This document shows positions 53,299 to 61,592 of a stretch of DNA of 64,000 nt, piece by piece. The DNA is from GCA-020356105 sp964347475. Its GTDB lineage: Bacteria; Pseudomonadota; Alphaproteobacteria; UBA8366; JADFVY01. The first letter of the stretch is position 1; each line of letters opens with the position of its first letter. A program made the position numbers and the translations under genes. Where the stretch lies: the NCBI GenBank assembly GCA_964347475.1, contig CAYFYY010000007.1, positions 21,430 through 85,429 of the forward strand, in the 5' to 3' direction. Below the pieces are notes generated by a model. The model was not told where the DNA came from. It saw only the letters and a program-made list of their open reading frames with translations, and made no database searches.

Positions 53299-54468
53299 CT
53301 ACACGTCGTGGACGAGATACTTGCTCTGCGTGTTCGCCGCTTCGTACAGCTTGTCGAAGGTCGCGATCGAACCGCCGAGCTCCTTCTTCCATTCGTCCCA
53401 TTCCTTGCGCTGCTGGCCGGCCGCCTCGACCCAGGCGGCATACTCGTCCTTGCTCAGCGCATGGAATTTGACGCCGGCCTTCGCCATCTCGGCCATTGCG
53501 AAGGCGCGCGACGCGGGCACCTGCGCGAGGTTCTGCTGGAAGGTGACCTCGCTGGCGAAGTCAATGCCCTCCTGTACGTCCTTTGGCAGGCTGTTGAACC
53601 ATTCGAGGTTGCAGGAATAGACTTGGCTGTCCGGCACCGAACGGTTGAAGGTGACCCAGGACAGGATATCCTTGAAGCCGAACGCGTACAGCGCCTCGAC
53701 AGCGGGGTCCAGCGCGTCCGCCACGCCCTGCTTGATCGCCGACGGCGTCTCGCCCCAGGCGACCGGCGTCGGGTTGGCGCCGAGCAGGCGGTAGAACTGC
53801 TGCAGGATCTTCGAGCCCGGAACCCGGAACTTGATGCCCTGCAGATCGGCCGGGGTGCGGAACGGCTCGTCGCTGAGGCCGCGCCGCTTGGCGGCGGTGC
53901 GCGGGTCGATGCAGAAATAGAACAGCGGCTTGAAGCCCTTGGCCTTGACGCGGCTGTTCACTTCCTGCTCCCAGACGGCGGAGGTCACGAGATTGACGAA
54001 GCGCTGGTTCTCACCACACCAGTACGGCAGGTTGATCAGGTCGACCGCCGGCGCGAAGGGCGCGAAATTCGACAGCGAGTGCTGCGCCGCCTGAATCGTG
54101 TTGGCCTGGACCTTCTCCACCAGCTTCGTGCCGACGCCGAGCGCGCCGCCGGGGGCCAGCTTCACATAGACCTGACCGTTGGTCAGGTTCTGGACGTTCT
54201 CCTTCAGGTTCAGCTGCATGATCGGATAGGAGCGAGTGGTGCCGATCTTGTAGGCCGTGCCGACCGTCATCGTGTATTTGGCAACCTGCTGGCGCTCCTG
54301 CTCCTCGGCCCGGGTCTGTGCCGCGGCCGGCTTGCCCAGCGTGCCGGCCCCGGCCGCGACCACCGCGGTGGTGAAGCCGAACTTCGCGGCCGTCCGCATG
54401 AAGCCGCGGCGATCCTGCTCCACCATGGGCTTCAGGAGGGGGGTGGTGTCGTCGTTGCGATCGTTCAT
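53299..54468 (-). CDS. TRAP transporter solute-binding protein (DctP type), Tat-exported
   Basis: 389 residues. The N-terminus has a twin-arginine signal (QDRRGFMRTAA at about residues 19-29) and an AQT cleavage region, so the folded protein crosses by the Tat system into the periplasm. The mature part follows the DctP/TaxP family, with NLKENVQNLTNGQVYVKLAP, the GIKFRVPGSKI ligand-binding Arg segment and GVADALDPAVEALYAFGFKDI. It binds the ligand for the permeases DctQM. Its likely ligand here is DHPS or a related sulfonate, by operon context. Confidence 0.9.
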   Translation of the reverse strand: MNDRNDDTTPLLKPMVEQDRRGFMRTAAKFGFTTAVVAAGAGTLGKPAAAQTRAEEQERQQVAKYTMTVGTAYKIGTTRSYPIMQLNLKENVQNLTNGQVYVKLAPGGALGVGTKLVEKVQANTIQAAQHSLSNFAPFAPAVDLINLPYWCGENQRFVNLVTSAVWEQEVNSRVKAKGFKPLFYFCIDPRTAAKRRGLSDEPFRTPADLQGIKFRVPGSKILQQFYRLLGANPTPVAWGETPSAIKQGVADALDPAVEALYAFGFKDILSWVTFNRSVPDSQVYSCNLEWFNSLPKDVQEGIDFASEVTFQQNLAQVPASRAFAMAEMAKAGVKFHALSKDEYAAWVEAAGQQRKEWDEWKKELGGSIATFDKLYEAANTQSKYLVHDV

Positions 54469-54501
54469 TGTTCCTGTTCTCCCTGTGAGGTTCGAGTGGT
54501 T

Positions 54502-54759
54502 CTAGGGTCTGTCGTCGGACTGAGCCCGCTCGCGCCGCAGCGCCGCCAGCATCAGGAAGACGGCGGAGACGAGCAGGAGCAGGAATTCGGCAACGTCGCC
54601 CAGGAGGAACGGCACGTCCCAGCCGAACTGGATGACGGCCTTGCCGAGAAGCACGTTGAGGATGAACAGCCCGAACAGGACGAAGAAGACGGCGAGATAG
54701 ACGTTTCCGCGCCGTCCGGCGTGTCCCTGGGCTGTGCCGTCCTGTCCTGGCCGCGTCAT
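54502..54759 (-). CDS. Small membrane protein at the head of the TRAP-hps operon
   Basis: 85 residues starting MTRPGQDGTAQ; two hydrophobic segments (about residues 20-42 and 52-73) and a basic tail. It is the first gene after the LacI operator, 33 bp before the DctP gene. I do not recognise a family. Its position suggests a small accessory of the transporter, but nothing proves it. Confidence 0.7.
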   Translation of the reverse strand: MTRPGQDGTAQGHAGRRGNVYLAVFFVLFGLFILNVLLGKAVIQFGWDVPFLLGDVAEFLLLLVSAVFLMLAALRRERAQSDDRP

Positions 54760-54822
54760 GCGTGGCCTCCCCGTTCATGCCCGTGGCGGGCCGCGCGCTT
54801 TCATGTCTATTGGGCCTAGCGT

Positions 54823-54838
54823 ATGAAAGCGCTTTCAT
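54823..54838. promoter_or_regulatory. LacI-family operator ATGAAAGCGCTTTCAT
   Basis: A perfect 16-bp palindrome centred on the CG step, of the TGAAAGCGCTTTCA type bound by many LacI-family repressors. It lies 64 bp before the head of the TRAP-hps operon and 155 bp before the divergent lacI-type gene. A half-site (GCGCTTTCAT) occurs about 30 bp nearer the operon. Binding by the neighbour is inferred. Confidence 0.8.
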
Positions 54839-54992
54839 TAATTGTGTGAAGTTAACGGAAGACCGGCATGCGCTGTCAACAGAAATTTTGCGGGCACACC
54901 GGAACAGACGGAGAATATGTCGTTTAATATCTTGATTTTATTATATATCATTTTTCCTTGCTCTGGCCAACGCTTGGGCGCAGGCTAGATGG

Positions 54993-56045
54993 ATGCAACC
55001 GGGCACGAAGAGAAAGCGGTTTCAGGCGGGGTCGCAGACGGTCAAACTGTCCGACGTCGCGGCGCTGGCCGGGGTGTCGGCGGCGACGGCGAGCCGGGCG
55101 CTGAACACGCCCGACAAGGTCGGCACCGAACTGCGGGACCGGGTGCGCGCCGCCGCCGCGGCGCTCGGCTACGTGCCCGATGCCGCGGCAAGGGCGCTGG
55201 CCTCGCGCCGCTCGCGCACCATCGGCGCCGTGGTGCCGACCCTCGACAACCCGATCTTCGCGACCGGCGTGCAGCGGCTCGAATCGCGGCTCAACGAGCG
55301 CGGCTACGCGCTGGTCGTGGCCAGCTCCGACTACCGCGCGGACAAGGAGCTGCACCAGGCGATCAACCTTTTGGAGCGCGGCATCGAGGGCCTGATGCTG
55401 ACGGGCACGGAGCATCACCCCTCGCTCCATGCGCTGCTGGAGACGCGCGGCGTGCCGCACGTCAACACCTGGGTCGATGCGGGCGACGCGGTCCATCCCT
55501 GCATCGGCTTCGACAACGTCGAAGCGGCGGTGCGGCTGACCAACTTCCTGCTCGACCTTGGGCATGCGCGCTTCGCCATGATCGCCGGCATCGCCGAGGG
55601 CAACGACCGCGCCGCGGCCCGCATCGTCGGCGTGCGCGAAGCGCTGGCGCGGCGCGGCCTGCGCCTGGACGTCGACCGCCTGATCGAGGAGCCCTACAGC
55701 GTCGGCGCCGGGCGCGACGGGCTGCGCGCGGTGCTCGCGGGAGCGCCGGAGGCGCGGCCGACGGCGGTCATCTGCGGCAACGATTTGCTCGCCTACGGGG
55801 CGGTCTTCGAGGCCGCCGCGATGGACCTCGACGTGCCGGGCGACCTTTCGGTCGTCGGCTTCGACGATGCCGAGCTGTCGAGCCACATCCCGCCGGGGCT
55901 GACCACGATGCACGTGCCGTCCGGCGAGATGGGGGCGCTCGCCGCCGACTACCTCGTCAACCGCATCGAGGGCAAGACGGCCCGCCACCGCACCCGCGTC
56001 GAGGTCCGCCTCGTCGTGCGCGGCTCCACCGCGCCGCCGCGTTAG
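54993..56045 (+). CDS. LacI-family transcriptional regulator of the hps locus
   Basis: 350 residues from the ATG at 54993; the ribosome binding site is weak. The N-terminal helix-turn-helix is KLSDVAALAGVSAATASRALN (about residues 18-38) with the hinge YVPDAAARALASRRSRTIG. The periplasmic-binding-protein-like effector domain (about 70-340) ends with FDDAELSSHIPPGLTTMHVP. It probably represses the divergent TRAP-hps operon through the perfect palindrome at 54823 and is relieved by a sulfonate ligand; this is inferred from layout. It is convergent with the last PH-array gene. Confidence 0.92.
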   Translation: MQPGTKRKRFQAGSQTVKLSDVAALAGVSAATASRALNTPDKVGTELRDRVRAAAAALGYVPDAAARALASRRSRTIGAVVPTLDNPIFATGVQRLESRLNERGYALVVASSDYRADKELHQAINLLERGIEGLMLTGTEHHPSLHALLETRGVPHVNTWVDAGDAVHPCIGFDNVEAAVRLTNFLLDLGHARFAMIAGIAEGNDRAAARIVGVREALARRGLRLDVDRLIEEPYSVGAGRDGLRAVLAGAPEARPTAVICGNDLLAYGAVFEAAAMDLDVPGDLSVVGFDDAELSSHIPPGLTTMHVPSGEMGALAADYLVNRIEGKTARHRTRVEVRLVVRGSTAPPR

Positions 56046-56076
56046 CCTGCTGTCCGTGTCTTCGGCTGGAGCCGGG

Positions 56077-56599
56077 TCATGTCCGCCTGCCGGGACCACG
56101 CGCCGGTCCCGGCCCGAATTCTTCCGGCGGGCAGTCGCATTTGTATGGGCCGCCATAGGCGATGCGGATGACCCAGCGGTCGAAGGCGATGAAGGGCAGG
56201 GCCAGAATCATCACCAGGGACAGGCGCGGCGGCTCTTCGCCACGGCAGAGCGGATTGAGCCGGCGGCAGGCCGCCGTCCTGCGGTCCGCTGGGGACGCTT
56301 GCGGGCCCGCTGCGCCAGACCATGCGGCCCGCCGTCACCGCGACGGCCCGCGCCCACATCCCCGACAGCAGCGGCGCGGCGCAGAACAGGGCCGGCATGA
56401 GGAAGACCAGCCCGGCCAGCAGAAGGATGCGCGGCGGCACGTCCACGTTCCACAGCACCACCCCGCCGAGGATCGCCAGCATCGCCAGCAGGATTCCGGG
56501 CCCCATCACATACGGCCATTTCGGCCCCATCGCAAACTCGGGATCGTGGCGCCAGACGACGGCCTCCCCCGGCTGCAGCATGGCGTCGAGCCGGGTCAT
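56077..56599 (-). pseudogene. PH-array member 8: small membrane protein, apparently frameshifted
   Basis: The first part (MTRLDAMLQPGEAVVWRH, then two membrane helices and VAVTAGRMVWRSGP) starts with an ATGA overlap with the previous gene. From about 56300 codon use in that frame degrades, while the +1 frame becomes strongly GC3-biased and reads RGEEPPRLSLVMILALPFIAFDR, then PYKCDCPPEEF, to a stop at 56077. A single-base gain somewhere around 56240-56300 would explain this and give about 173 residues. If not frameshifted the reading frame would run to 56042 and overlap lacI. The expected TDRR motif of the array is altered to VTAGRM. Confidence 0.6.
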
Positions 56600-57078
56600 G
56601 GGGCGATGCTCTCCGCTTCCCGGCCGATCGCGTCGAGGACCATGTTCTCCTCCCAGTGGCTGGGAAACCGCACGCTTACCTGCCGGCCGTCGAGGTCGAA
56701 GAGGAGGCTCTGGTTGACGGTGTCGCGCGCAACCGCGGTGATGGCGTTGCGATCGAGCGCGGCATGCCGGCGCGGCAGCCGGCCGGTCACGGCGAGCACC
56801 CGCCGGTCCGTGACGAGAACCCGCCAGCGGTAGCGCGAGAGGAGAGGCGGGATCAGTGCCACGAGAGCCGAGAGGATGCCCACACCTGCGAAAAACTGAG
56901 CCAGCAGCCAGTCCTGCGGGTCGTCCAGATCGAATCCCCGGGCCAGATACGCGCCCGCAATGAATGTCAGCGGAAAGAACAGCCAGAACCCGACCTGCAG
57001 CCAGGGCACGCGCTCGGGCATGGGCAGGCGCAGCACCACCCGCTCCCCTTCTTCGAGCTTCGGTCTGAACCAGCCCAT
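56596..57078 (-). CDS. PH-array member 7: single PH-like membrane protein
   Basis: 160 residues starting MGWFRPKLEEGERVVLRLP. The ATG shares one base with the stop of member 6 (TGATG). Two membrane helices (about 28-75) lead to LVTDRRVLAVTGRLPRRHAALDRNAITAV, the strand-turn-strand pattern of bacterial PH-like (bPH) domains, ending in FPSHWEENMVLDAIGREA. The array's shared motifs are G-E-R-V-L-R near the N-terminus and TDRR. Function unknown. Confidence 0.85.
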   Translation of the reverse strand: MGWFRPKLEEGERVVLRLPMPERVPWLQVGFWLFFPLTFIAGAYLARGFDLDDPQDWLLAQFFAGVGILSALVALIPPLLSRYRWRVLVTDRRVLAVTGRLPRRHAALDRNAITAVARDTVNQSLLFDLDGRQVSVRFPSHWEENMVLDAIGREAESIAP

Positions 57079-57998
57079 CACGCCAGCGCCTCGCCGCGGT
57101 CGTTGCGCTCGAGGGCCGCGAGGATGCGGCGGGCGGTCCAGGGCAGGCAGAAGATAGCATCGCGTCGACCGGGGCTGACGACGACCAGCTCCCATCCCTT
57201 CGAGTCCCAGTAGGCCTCGGTGACCGCGTCCAGCGGAATCGCATCGCAGCGCGATGGCCAGTGCGGCCGCCGGATCAGCAGCCGCCGGTCGGTCAGCACC
57301 GTCCGCCAGCCGCGTTGCCGCCAGAAGGCGACGATGTCGCCCAGATACAACAGGTACGGGCCCATGGCGACGGCCGGGATGAAGAACCAGCGCTCCATCG
57401 CCCCCGGCCACACGAATCCGAAGAACAGCAGGGCCGGCCCCGACAGCAGCACCGCCCATGGCAGGAGATCGGTGACGAGGGGCGAGCGGCGATGCAGCAC
57501 GGTCTCGTCGGCCTCCAGCATCTCGCTGACCGGCTTCGCCGCCAGGCCGGGATCGCCGAAGCGGTCGCCGTACAGCCGATGCAGGGTCTCTGCCCGGATG
57601 AAATTGGGGTTGATCGGCAGGTCCCACCGATATGCGCTGCCGTCCACGACCAGCTTTCGGTCGTCCAGGCGCACGGTCTCGACGGTCTCGTGGCGCATCG
57701 CGCCGATGTCCCGGGCAAACAGCCCGTAGCCTTTCAGCACGCGGCGGTCGGTGATCACCCATTTCCAGCGCGTCCACAGCGAGGCCACGAGCGGGGCGGG
57801 AACCGAGAACAGCAGCATGAAGAGGGTCGCGTCCCAGAACTTGAAGCCGAGCAGCGGCACGCCCCAGATATTCCGCAGCCACGCCGCGACGGAGAGAACC
57901 ACGACGCCCGCCGCCAGATACCACGCCGTCGTGCCGTCCGTAGAGCGCACGAGGATGCGCTCGCCCGGCTGCAGCCGGCGCCTGAACCGCCGGTTCAT
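57078..57998 (-). CDS. PH-array member 6: double PH-like membrane protein
   Basis: 306 residues whose ATG overlaps the previous stop (ATGA). Two modules repeat: LQPGERILVRS, two membrane helices, VITDRRVLKGYGLF and DGSAYRWDL (about 1-135); then LEADETVLHRRS, two helices, VLTDRRLLIRRP and a final beta domain (about 165-300). The spacing of motif, helix pair and TDRR strand equals that of the single-module members, so the gene is an internal duplication. Envelope-facing PH-like domains are implied; function unknown. Confidence 0.87.
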   Translation of the reverse strand: MNRRFRRRLQPGERILVRSTDGTTAWYLAAGVVVLSVAAWLRNIWGVPLLGFKFWDATLFMLLFSVPAPLVASLWTRWKWVITDRRVLKGYGLFARDIGAMRHETVETVRLDDRKLVVDGSAYRWDLPINPNFIRAETLHRLYGDRFGDPGLAAKPVSEMLEADETVLHRRSPLVTDLLPWAVLLSGPALLFFGFVWPGAMERWFFIPAVAMGPYLLYLGDIVAFWRQRGWRTVLTDRRLLIRRPHWPSRCDAIPLDAVTEAYWDSKGWELVVVSPGRRDAIFCLPWTARRILAALERNDRGEALA

Positions 57999-58777
57999 GT
58001 CGCGGCCTTCGCGCGCGCGATGGCGGCGTACATGCGCTCGGCGGCCGGCAAGGATCGCGGCCGAAACTCGTAGCGCTGGCCGTTGGCATGGATATAGACC
58101 CGATGGCTGCCCTCGTGCGGCGCCTCGATCTCTGCAATGGCGGCCAGCGGGATGTCGTCGTAACGTGTGCGGTCGTGAAGGCGGCGCAGCAGAACGCGCC
58201 GTTCGGTCACCGCCGCGGACCAGGGTGCCCCGGGAAATCGCAAGTTACATAAGGCCGCATGGCGCCAGACCAGGCTCTCCCCTTGCTCCATGATGCGGCC
58301 GAGGGCCGCTGCTTTGTGGCCGGCCGGCGGCGCTTTTCCACCGAGCGCGGCCTGCAGCGCGGCGTCGCGGACCCCGCTCAGGTCCAGCCGCATGGTCCGC
58401 CCCTCACCATGGACGAGCAAATCGTCGCCGTCCAACGCGGTCCTGTCGACCCGCTCACGCCGTACCGCCTCGACCGTCCTGCGCAACGCGCCTCGCCGCG
58501 CGACGACCCGCCGGTCGGTGATCGCCCAGCGGTCCCGTACCGCCTGCAACAGAGCCATGAGACCCGCAGTCAGACCAGCGGTCCCGCCCAGAAACAGCCA
58601 CATGCCGGACAGGTCGGAGATCGGCTCCCCCCGAAAGCGGCCCGACAACAGGTACAGCGTCGCGACCGCTATCACAGAGGTCGCCAACAGGGCCACCCCG
58701 TAAAACCCGAGCCACGCCGGGTCGCGCAACAGCACCCGCTCCCCCGGCTCCAGCTTCGGGTCGAACCAGCCCGTCAC
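57995..58777 (-). CDS. PH-array member 5: PH-like membrane protein with second, soluble module
   Basis: 260 residues starting at a GTG that overlaps the stop of member 4 (GTGA). The first module is MTGWFDPKLEPGERVLLRDP, two membrane helices, WAITDRRVVARRGALRR and DLLVHGEGRTMRLDL. The second begins MEQGESLVWRHA and has VTERRVLLRRLHDRTRYDDIPLAAIAEIEA without a clear helix pair, so it is a shortened version of the unit. Function unknown. Confidence 0.85.
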   Translation of the reverse strand: MTGWFDPKLEPGERVLLRDPAWLGFYGVALLATSVIAVATLYLLSGRFRGEPISDLSGMWLFLGGTAGLTAGLMALLQAVRDRWAITDRRVVARRGALRRTVEAVRRERVDRTALDGDDLLVHGEGRTMRLDLSGVRDAALQAALGGKAPPAGHKAAALGRIMEQGESLVWRHAALCNLRFPGAPWSAAVTERRVLLRRLHDRTRYDDIPLAAIAEIEAPHEGSHRVYIHANGQRYEFRPRSLPAAERMYAAIARAKAAT

Positions 58778-59259
58778 GCCGGCGCCTTCTTCGCGGCTGC
58801 GATCGCCGCGCGCATGCGGGCGCCCCCTTTCGCGGCCGCGATCGCGGCGCGGATGCGGGCGGCCTTCCTTTCCTTGCAGGGAACGATGATCTTCCGGCCA
58901 CCGCCGGTCACGAACAGCCCGTCGCCGAGCAAATAGCGCGTGACGGCGTCGATCTCGGCCAGCAGGATTTCCTCAAACCGATCCTGGCTCCTGCGCACCA
59001 GCAGGCGCCGGTCAGTCGCCAGCAACCTCCAGTTTCTGGCTTTGCCGTAAATGAGGACCGCAACTGCAAGCGCGAACAGGCCGACGGCCGCGCGCACGGT
59101 TTCGATAACGACGGCTTCACCGGCTGCCAGCCGCAGTATCGCGGGCACCGAGGCAACCAGGCCCGAGACGGCGATCAGTGCCGGCAGCCAGAGGGGCAAG
59201 GGAGACACGCGCAACAGTACCCGCTCCCCCGCCTGCAGCTTCGGGCCGAACCAGCCCAT
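58774..59259 (-). CDS. PH-array member 4: single PH-like membrane protein
   Basis: 161 residues starting MGWFGPKLQAGERVLLRVS; the ATG shares its A with the stop of member 3 (TGATG). Two membrane helices (about 20-70) precede LLATDRRLLVRRSQDRFEEILLAEIDAV, and the C-terminus has two copies of an RAAIAAAK unit. Its N-terminal segment is nearly identical to that of members 5 and 7, a sign of recent duplication. Function unknown. Confidence 0.86.
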   Translation of the reverse strand: MGWFGPKLQAGERVLLRVSPLPLWLPALIAVSGLVASVPAILRLAAGEAVVIETVRAAVGLFALAVAVLIYGKARNWRLLATDRRLLVRRSQDRFEEILLAEIDAVTRYLLGDGLFVTGGGRKIIVPCKERKAARIRAAIAAAKGGARMRAAIAAAKKAPA

Positions 59260-60182
59260 CACGCCGCCGCCCCCTTCGCAGCGTTGATCGCCGCGAGAAT
59301 CCGTTCCGCGTGATCGTTCCTGGCCGGAATGTCGAGATCGTGGCCGCGCCAGGTTGCGGCGAGCTTCTCGGCGAAGCGGGAGCGCCAGTCGGCCTCGATG
59401 TCCGCGAGCGGGATATCCAGGTGGCGGGTCGCATTCCAGTCGAACCACTGTAACAGCCGCCGGTCGGTGACGACGCTTTGCCAGTCCGTCCGGATGTCGG
59501 GCAAGGCCGAAAGCAACATGAAAATAACGAAGCTCGCGGAAAGAACGCCCGACCAGTCGTTCTTCAGGACCGAGCCGTAGCCGTTCCACAGGAACAAGCC
59601 CACCAGCCCGAAGAACAGTGCCCACAGGACGCGGTTGAACCACGGGGACGGCCAGCGGAAAAGCACGATCTCGCCGGGCTCCAGGACCTTGCCCAGCGGC
59701 GCCGCCGGCCGGCCCGGGTCGGGGAACCAGCGCGGCAGGATGCGGGCCAGGACATCGGCGCCCAGGCCGTTGCGTGGGGCCTGCACTTCGAGCGTCTGCC
59801 CGCTGCCCTTGATATGCAGCATCGTGCCTTCGAATGCTGCGTCTTCGACGTCGGCCAGGGCCAATTTCTCGACCGTCGGGCGGAACAGCCCGCGTTTCGC
59901 GAGGATGCGCCGGTCCGTGACGAGGCAGGTCTCGCCGAGTCCGATCCATGGACCGACGAAAAGTCCGAGTGCCGCAATCAGTATGAGGTCGAGAAGCGCC
60001 ACGACGGAAACGGCCGCCAGCAGCCCCGGGCCGGTGCCGTCCGCGAGGAGCACGATCAGCATGACGGAAAGAAACAGGATGATCGCGACGACCCACAAGA
60101 GCGCCGGCCACGACGTGCGCAGCACGCTGCCGCGATGCAATATCCGCTCACCCGGGTCGAGGATTGTCCTGAGACTGGCCAT
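59259..60182 (-). CDS. PH-array member 3: double PH-like membrane protein
   Basis: 307 residues from the ATG at 60182 with GGGAGGG upstream. Module one: MASLRTILDPGERILHRGS, two membrane helices, CLVTDRRILAKRGLFRPTVEKLALADVEDA. Module two: KVLEPGEIVLFRWP, two helices, SVVTDRRLLQWFDWNATRHLDIPLADIEAD. It opens a set of six genes (members 3 to 8) joined by start-stop overlaps, so they are translationally coupled. Function unknown. Confidence 0.88.
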   Translation of the reverse strand: MASLRTILDPGERILHRGSVLRTSWPALLWVVAIILFLSVMLIVLLADGTGPGLLAAVSVVALLDLILIAALGLFVGPWIGLGETCLVTDRRILAKRGLFRPTVEKLALADVEDAAFEGTMLHIKGSGQTLEVQAPRNGLGADVLARILPRWFPDPGRPAAPLGKVLEPGEIVLFRWPSPWFNRVLWALFFGLVGLFLWNGYGSVLKNDWSGVLSASFVIFMLLSALPDIRTDWQSVVTDRRLLQWFDWNATRHLDIPLADIEADWRSRFAEKLAATWRGHDLDIPARNDHAERILAAINAAKGAAA

Positions 60183-60300
60183 AGCGTGGCCCTCCCCCTT
60201 GGCTGCAACCGCGGCCAGCATGACAGGTCAAGGTTTGCGCCGGCTTAACGGGGATGGTTAACGCAGGGTTGGGAGCGAGCCCGCGAAGGGCCGGACCGCC

Positions 60301-60762
60301 CTATTCCGCCGGTGCGGCTTGCGGCTGGCGTCCGAGGGCCTTCAGGATGTACGGGGCGAACGCGGGCGGGCACGGGATTTCGAGGGTATGGCCGCCGCCG
60401 CTGACGACCAGGGCCTGCCCCTGCTGATGAACGTCCTCGATGATCTCCCGCCGTATCTGCAGTGGGTTCGACCAGAACAACCCGTCACGCAGGAGGACAC
60501 GCCGGTCGGTGACGATGGCGCGACGGAGCGCATGAAACACCACGGCGACCGTGACGACGGCAAAGAACGCGAATGCAACGCCGATGATCAAGAGCATGTC
60601 CCGGAACGCGGGATCGCCGTCGCCCGCAAGAAACAGAAGCATGGCGAAAACCATGACATCGCTCAGAACCATGACACCCAGCAACAGGTACACCAGCCAG
60701 TCCGGCCAGTGGCGGGCGACGATCCGCTCGCCCGGTTCGATGATCTCATGGAGACGCGACAT
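60301..60762 (-). CDS. PH-array member 2: single PH-like membrane protein
   Basis: 153 residues from the ATG at 60762 (AAAGGA upstream). MSRLHEIIEPGERIVARHW, two membrane helices, RAIVTDRRVLLRDGLFWSN and HTLEIPCPPAFAPYILKAL. It has the same order of elements as the other members. A gap of about 118 bp separates it from member 3, so it may have its own promoter. Function unknown. Confidence 0.86.
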   Translation of the reverse strand: MSRLHEIIEPGERIVARHWPDWLVYLLLGVMVLSDVMVFAMLLFLAGDGDPAFRDMLLIIGVAFAFFAVVTVAVVFHALRRAIVTDRRVLLRDGLFWSNPLQIRREIIEDVHQQGQALVVSGGGHTLEIPCPPAFAPYILKALGRQPQAAPAE

Positions 60763-60981
60763 GGTCCGAATCCTTTCCGTCTCAGCAGCATCCGGCGACA
60801 GAATTGCAGAGAAAGCTTGATTGCGGATTAACATCCGGCCGGGCGGTCCATCGGACCGTATCTGCCCGATCCCGATCAGGCGCCCGACACGCGCTCGACT
60901 GCCCCACCCCAAATTACTGCACTGTACAATCATCAGCACGCGGATTTCGACGCCGAGGCGGTGAGTCCCACCCCCACCCTG

Positions 60982-61055
60982 CCCTCCCCCATCAAGGGGG
61001 AGGGGAATTCTTGTATGATCGCAAGAAACTAACCCCCTCCCCTGGTGGGAGGGGG
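60982..61055. repeat. Pair of CCCTCCCCC-type hairpins
   Basis: Two perfect nine-base stems, CCCTCCCCC/GGGGGAGGG (60982-60990, 60996-61004) and CCCCCTCCC/GGGAGGGGG (61033-61041, 61047-61055), each with a five-base loop. They sit in the 365-bp gap between array members 2 and 1, which holds nothing else. They are intergenic palindromes of a type scattered in alphaproteobacteria. Confidence 0.7.
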
Positions 61056-61127
61056 ACAAGCATGACTGGCCGGCGCAAGCCGGCTCAGATTGCGCTAGCC
61101 CGGATATCGCTATCGTAATTCGGCTCT

Positions 61128-61577
61128 TTACGACGGCGTTCTCGCGCCCACGATCGCGCGGCGGAGGCGCGGGGCAAAAAGCGGTGGGCAGAAGACCGCC
61201 AGGGTCACGCCGCCGCCCGCTATATGCAGCCGCCAGCCCTCCCGCCGAACCGTCTCGATCGCATCGAGCCGCAGCATGTCCGGCTCGTCCCAGCCGAGGC
61301 GACGGCGGAGCACGATACGGCGGTCGGTGAGCGTGACCAGCGGCGGCATGGCCAGCACCGCGAACTGGAGGGCGGCGCCGATGAACAGGGTGGCGACGAT
61401 GATCGCCGCGAGCGTCGTCTGATCGTAGCGCATCGGCTGCGCCTCGAATTCCCGCGAGGCGGCGGCGAGGATCGCGAACTCGACCAGCAGGATGAGCGCG
61501 ACGACAAGGGCGTCGGCCCAGCCCGGCGCGTGCCGCAGCGTCTCGGTCTCCCCCGGTTCGAGATCGAAATCCGCCAT
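61128..61577 (-). CDS. PH-array member 1: single PH-like membrane protein
   Basis: 149 residues starting MADFDLEPGETETLRHAP, two membrane helices (about 25-45, 60-80), then TLTDRRIVLRRRLGWDEPDMLRLDAIETV and a C-terminal strand set. It follows the iron-dependent dehydrogenase gene by 15 bp. The motif order is the same as in members 2 to 8, but the N-terminal motif is diverged (ETETLRH). Function unknown. Confidence 0.84.
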   Translation of the reverse strand: MADFDLEPGETETLRHAPGWADALVVALILLVEFAILAAASREFEAQPMRYDQTTLAAIIVATLFIGAALQFAVLAMPPLVTLTDRRIVLRRRLGWDEPDMLRLDAIETVRREGWRLHIAGGGVTLAVFCPPLFAPRLRRAIVGARTPS

Positions 61578-61592
61578 TCCGCCGTCCGGCGC

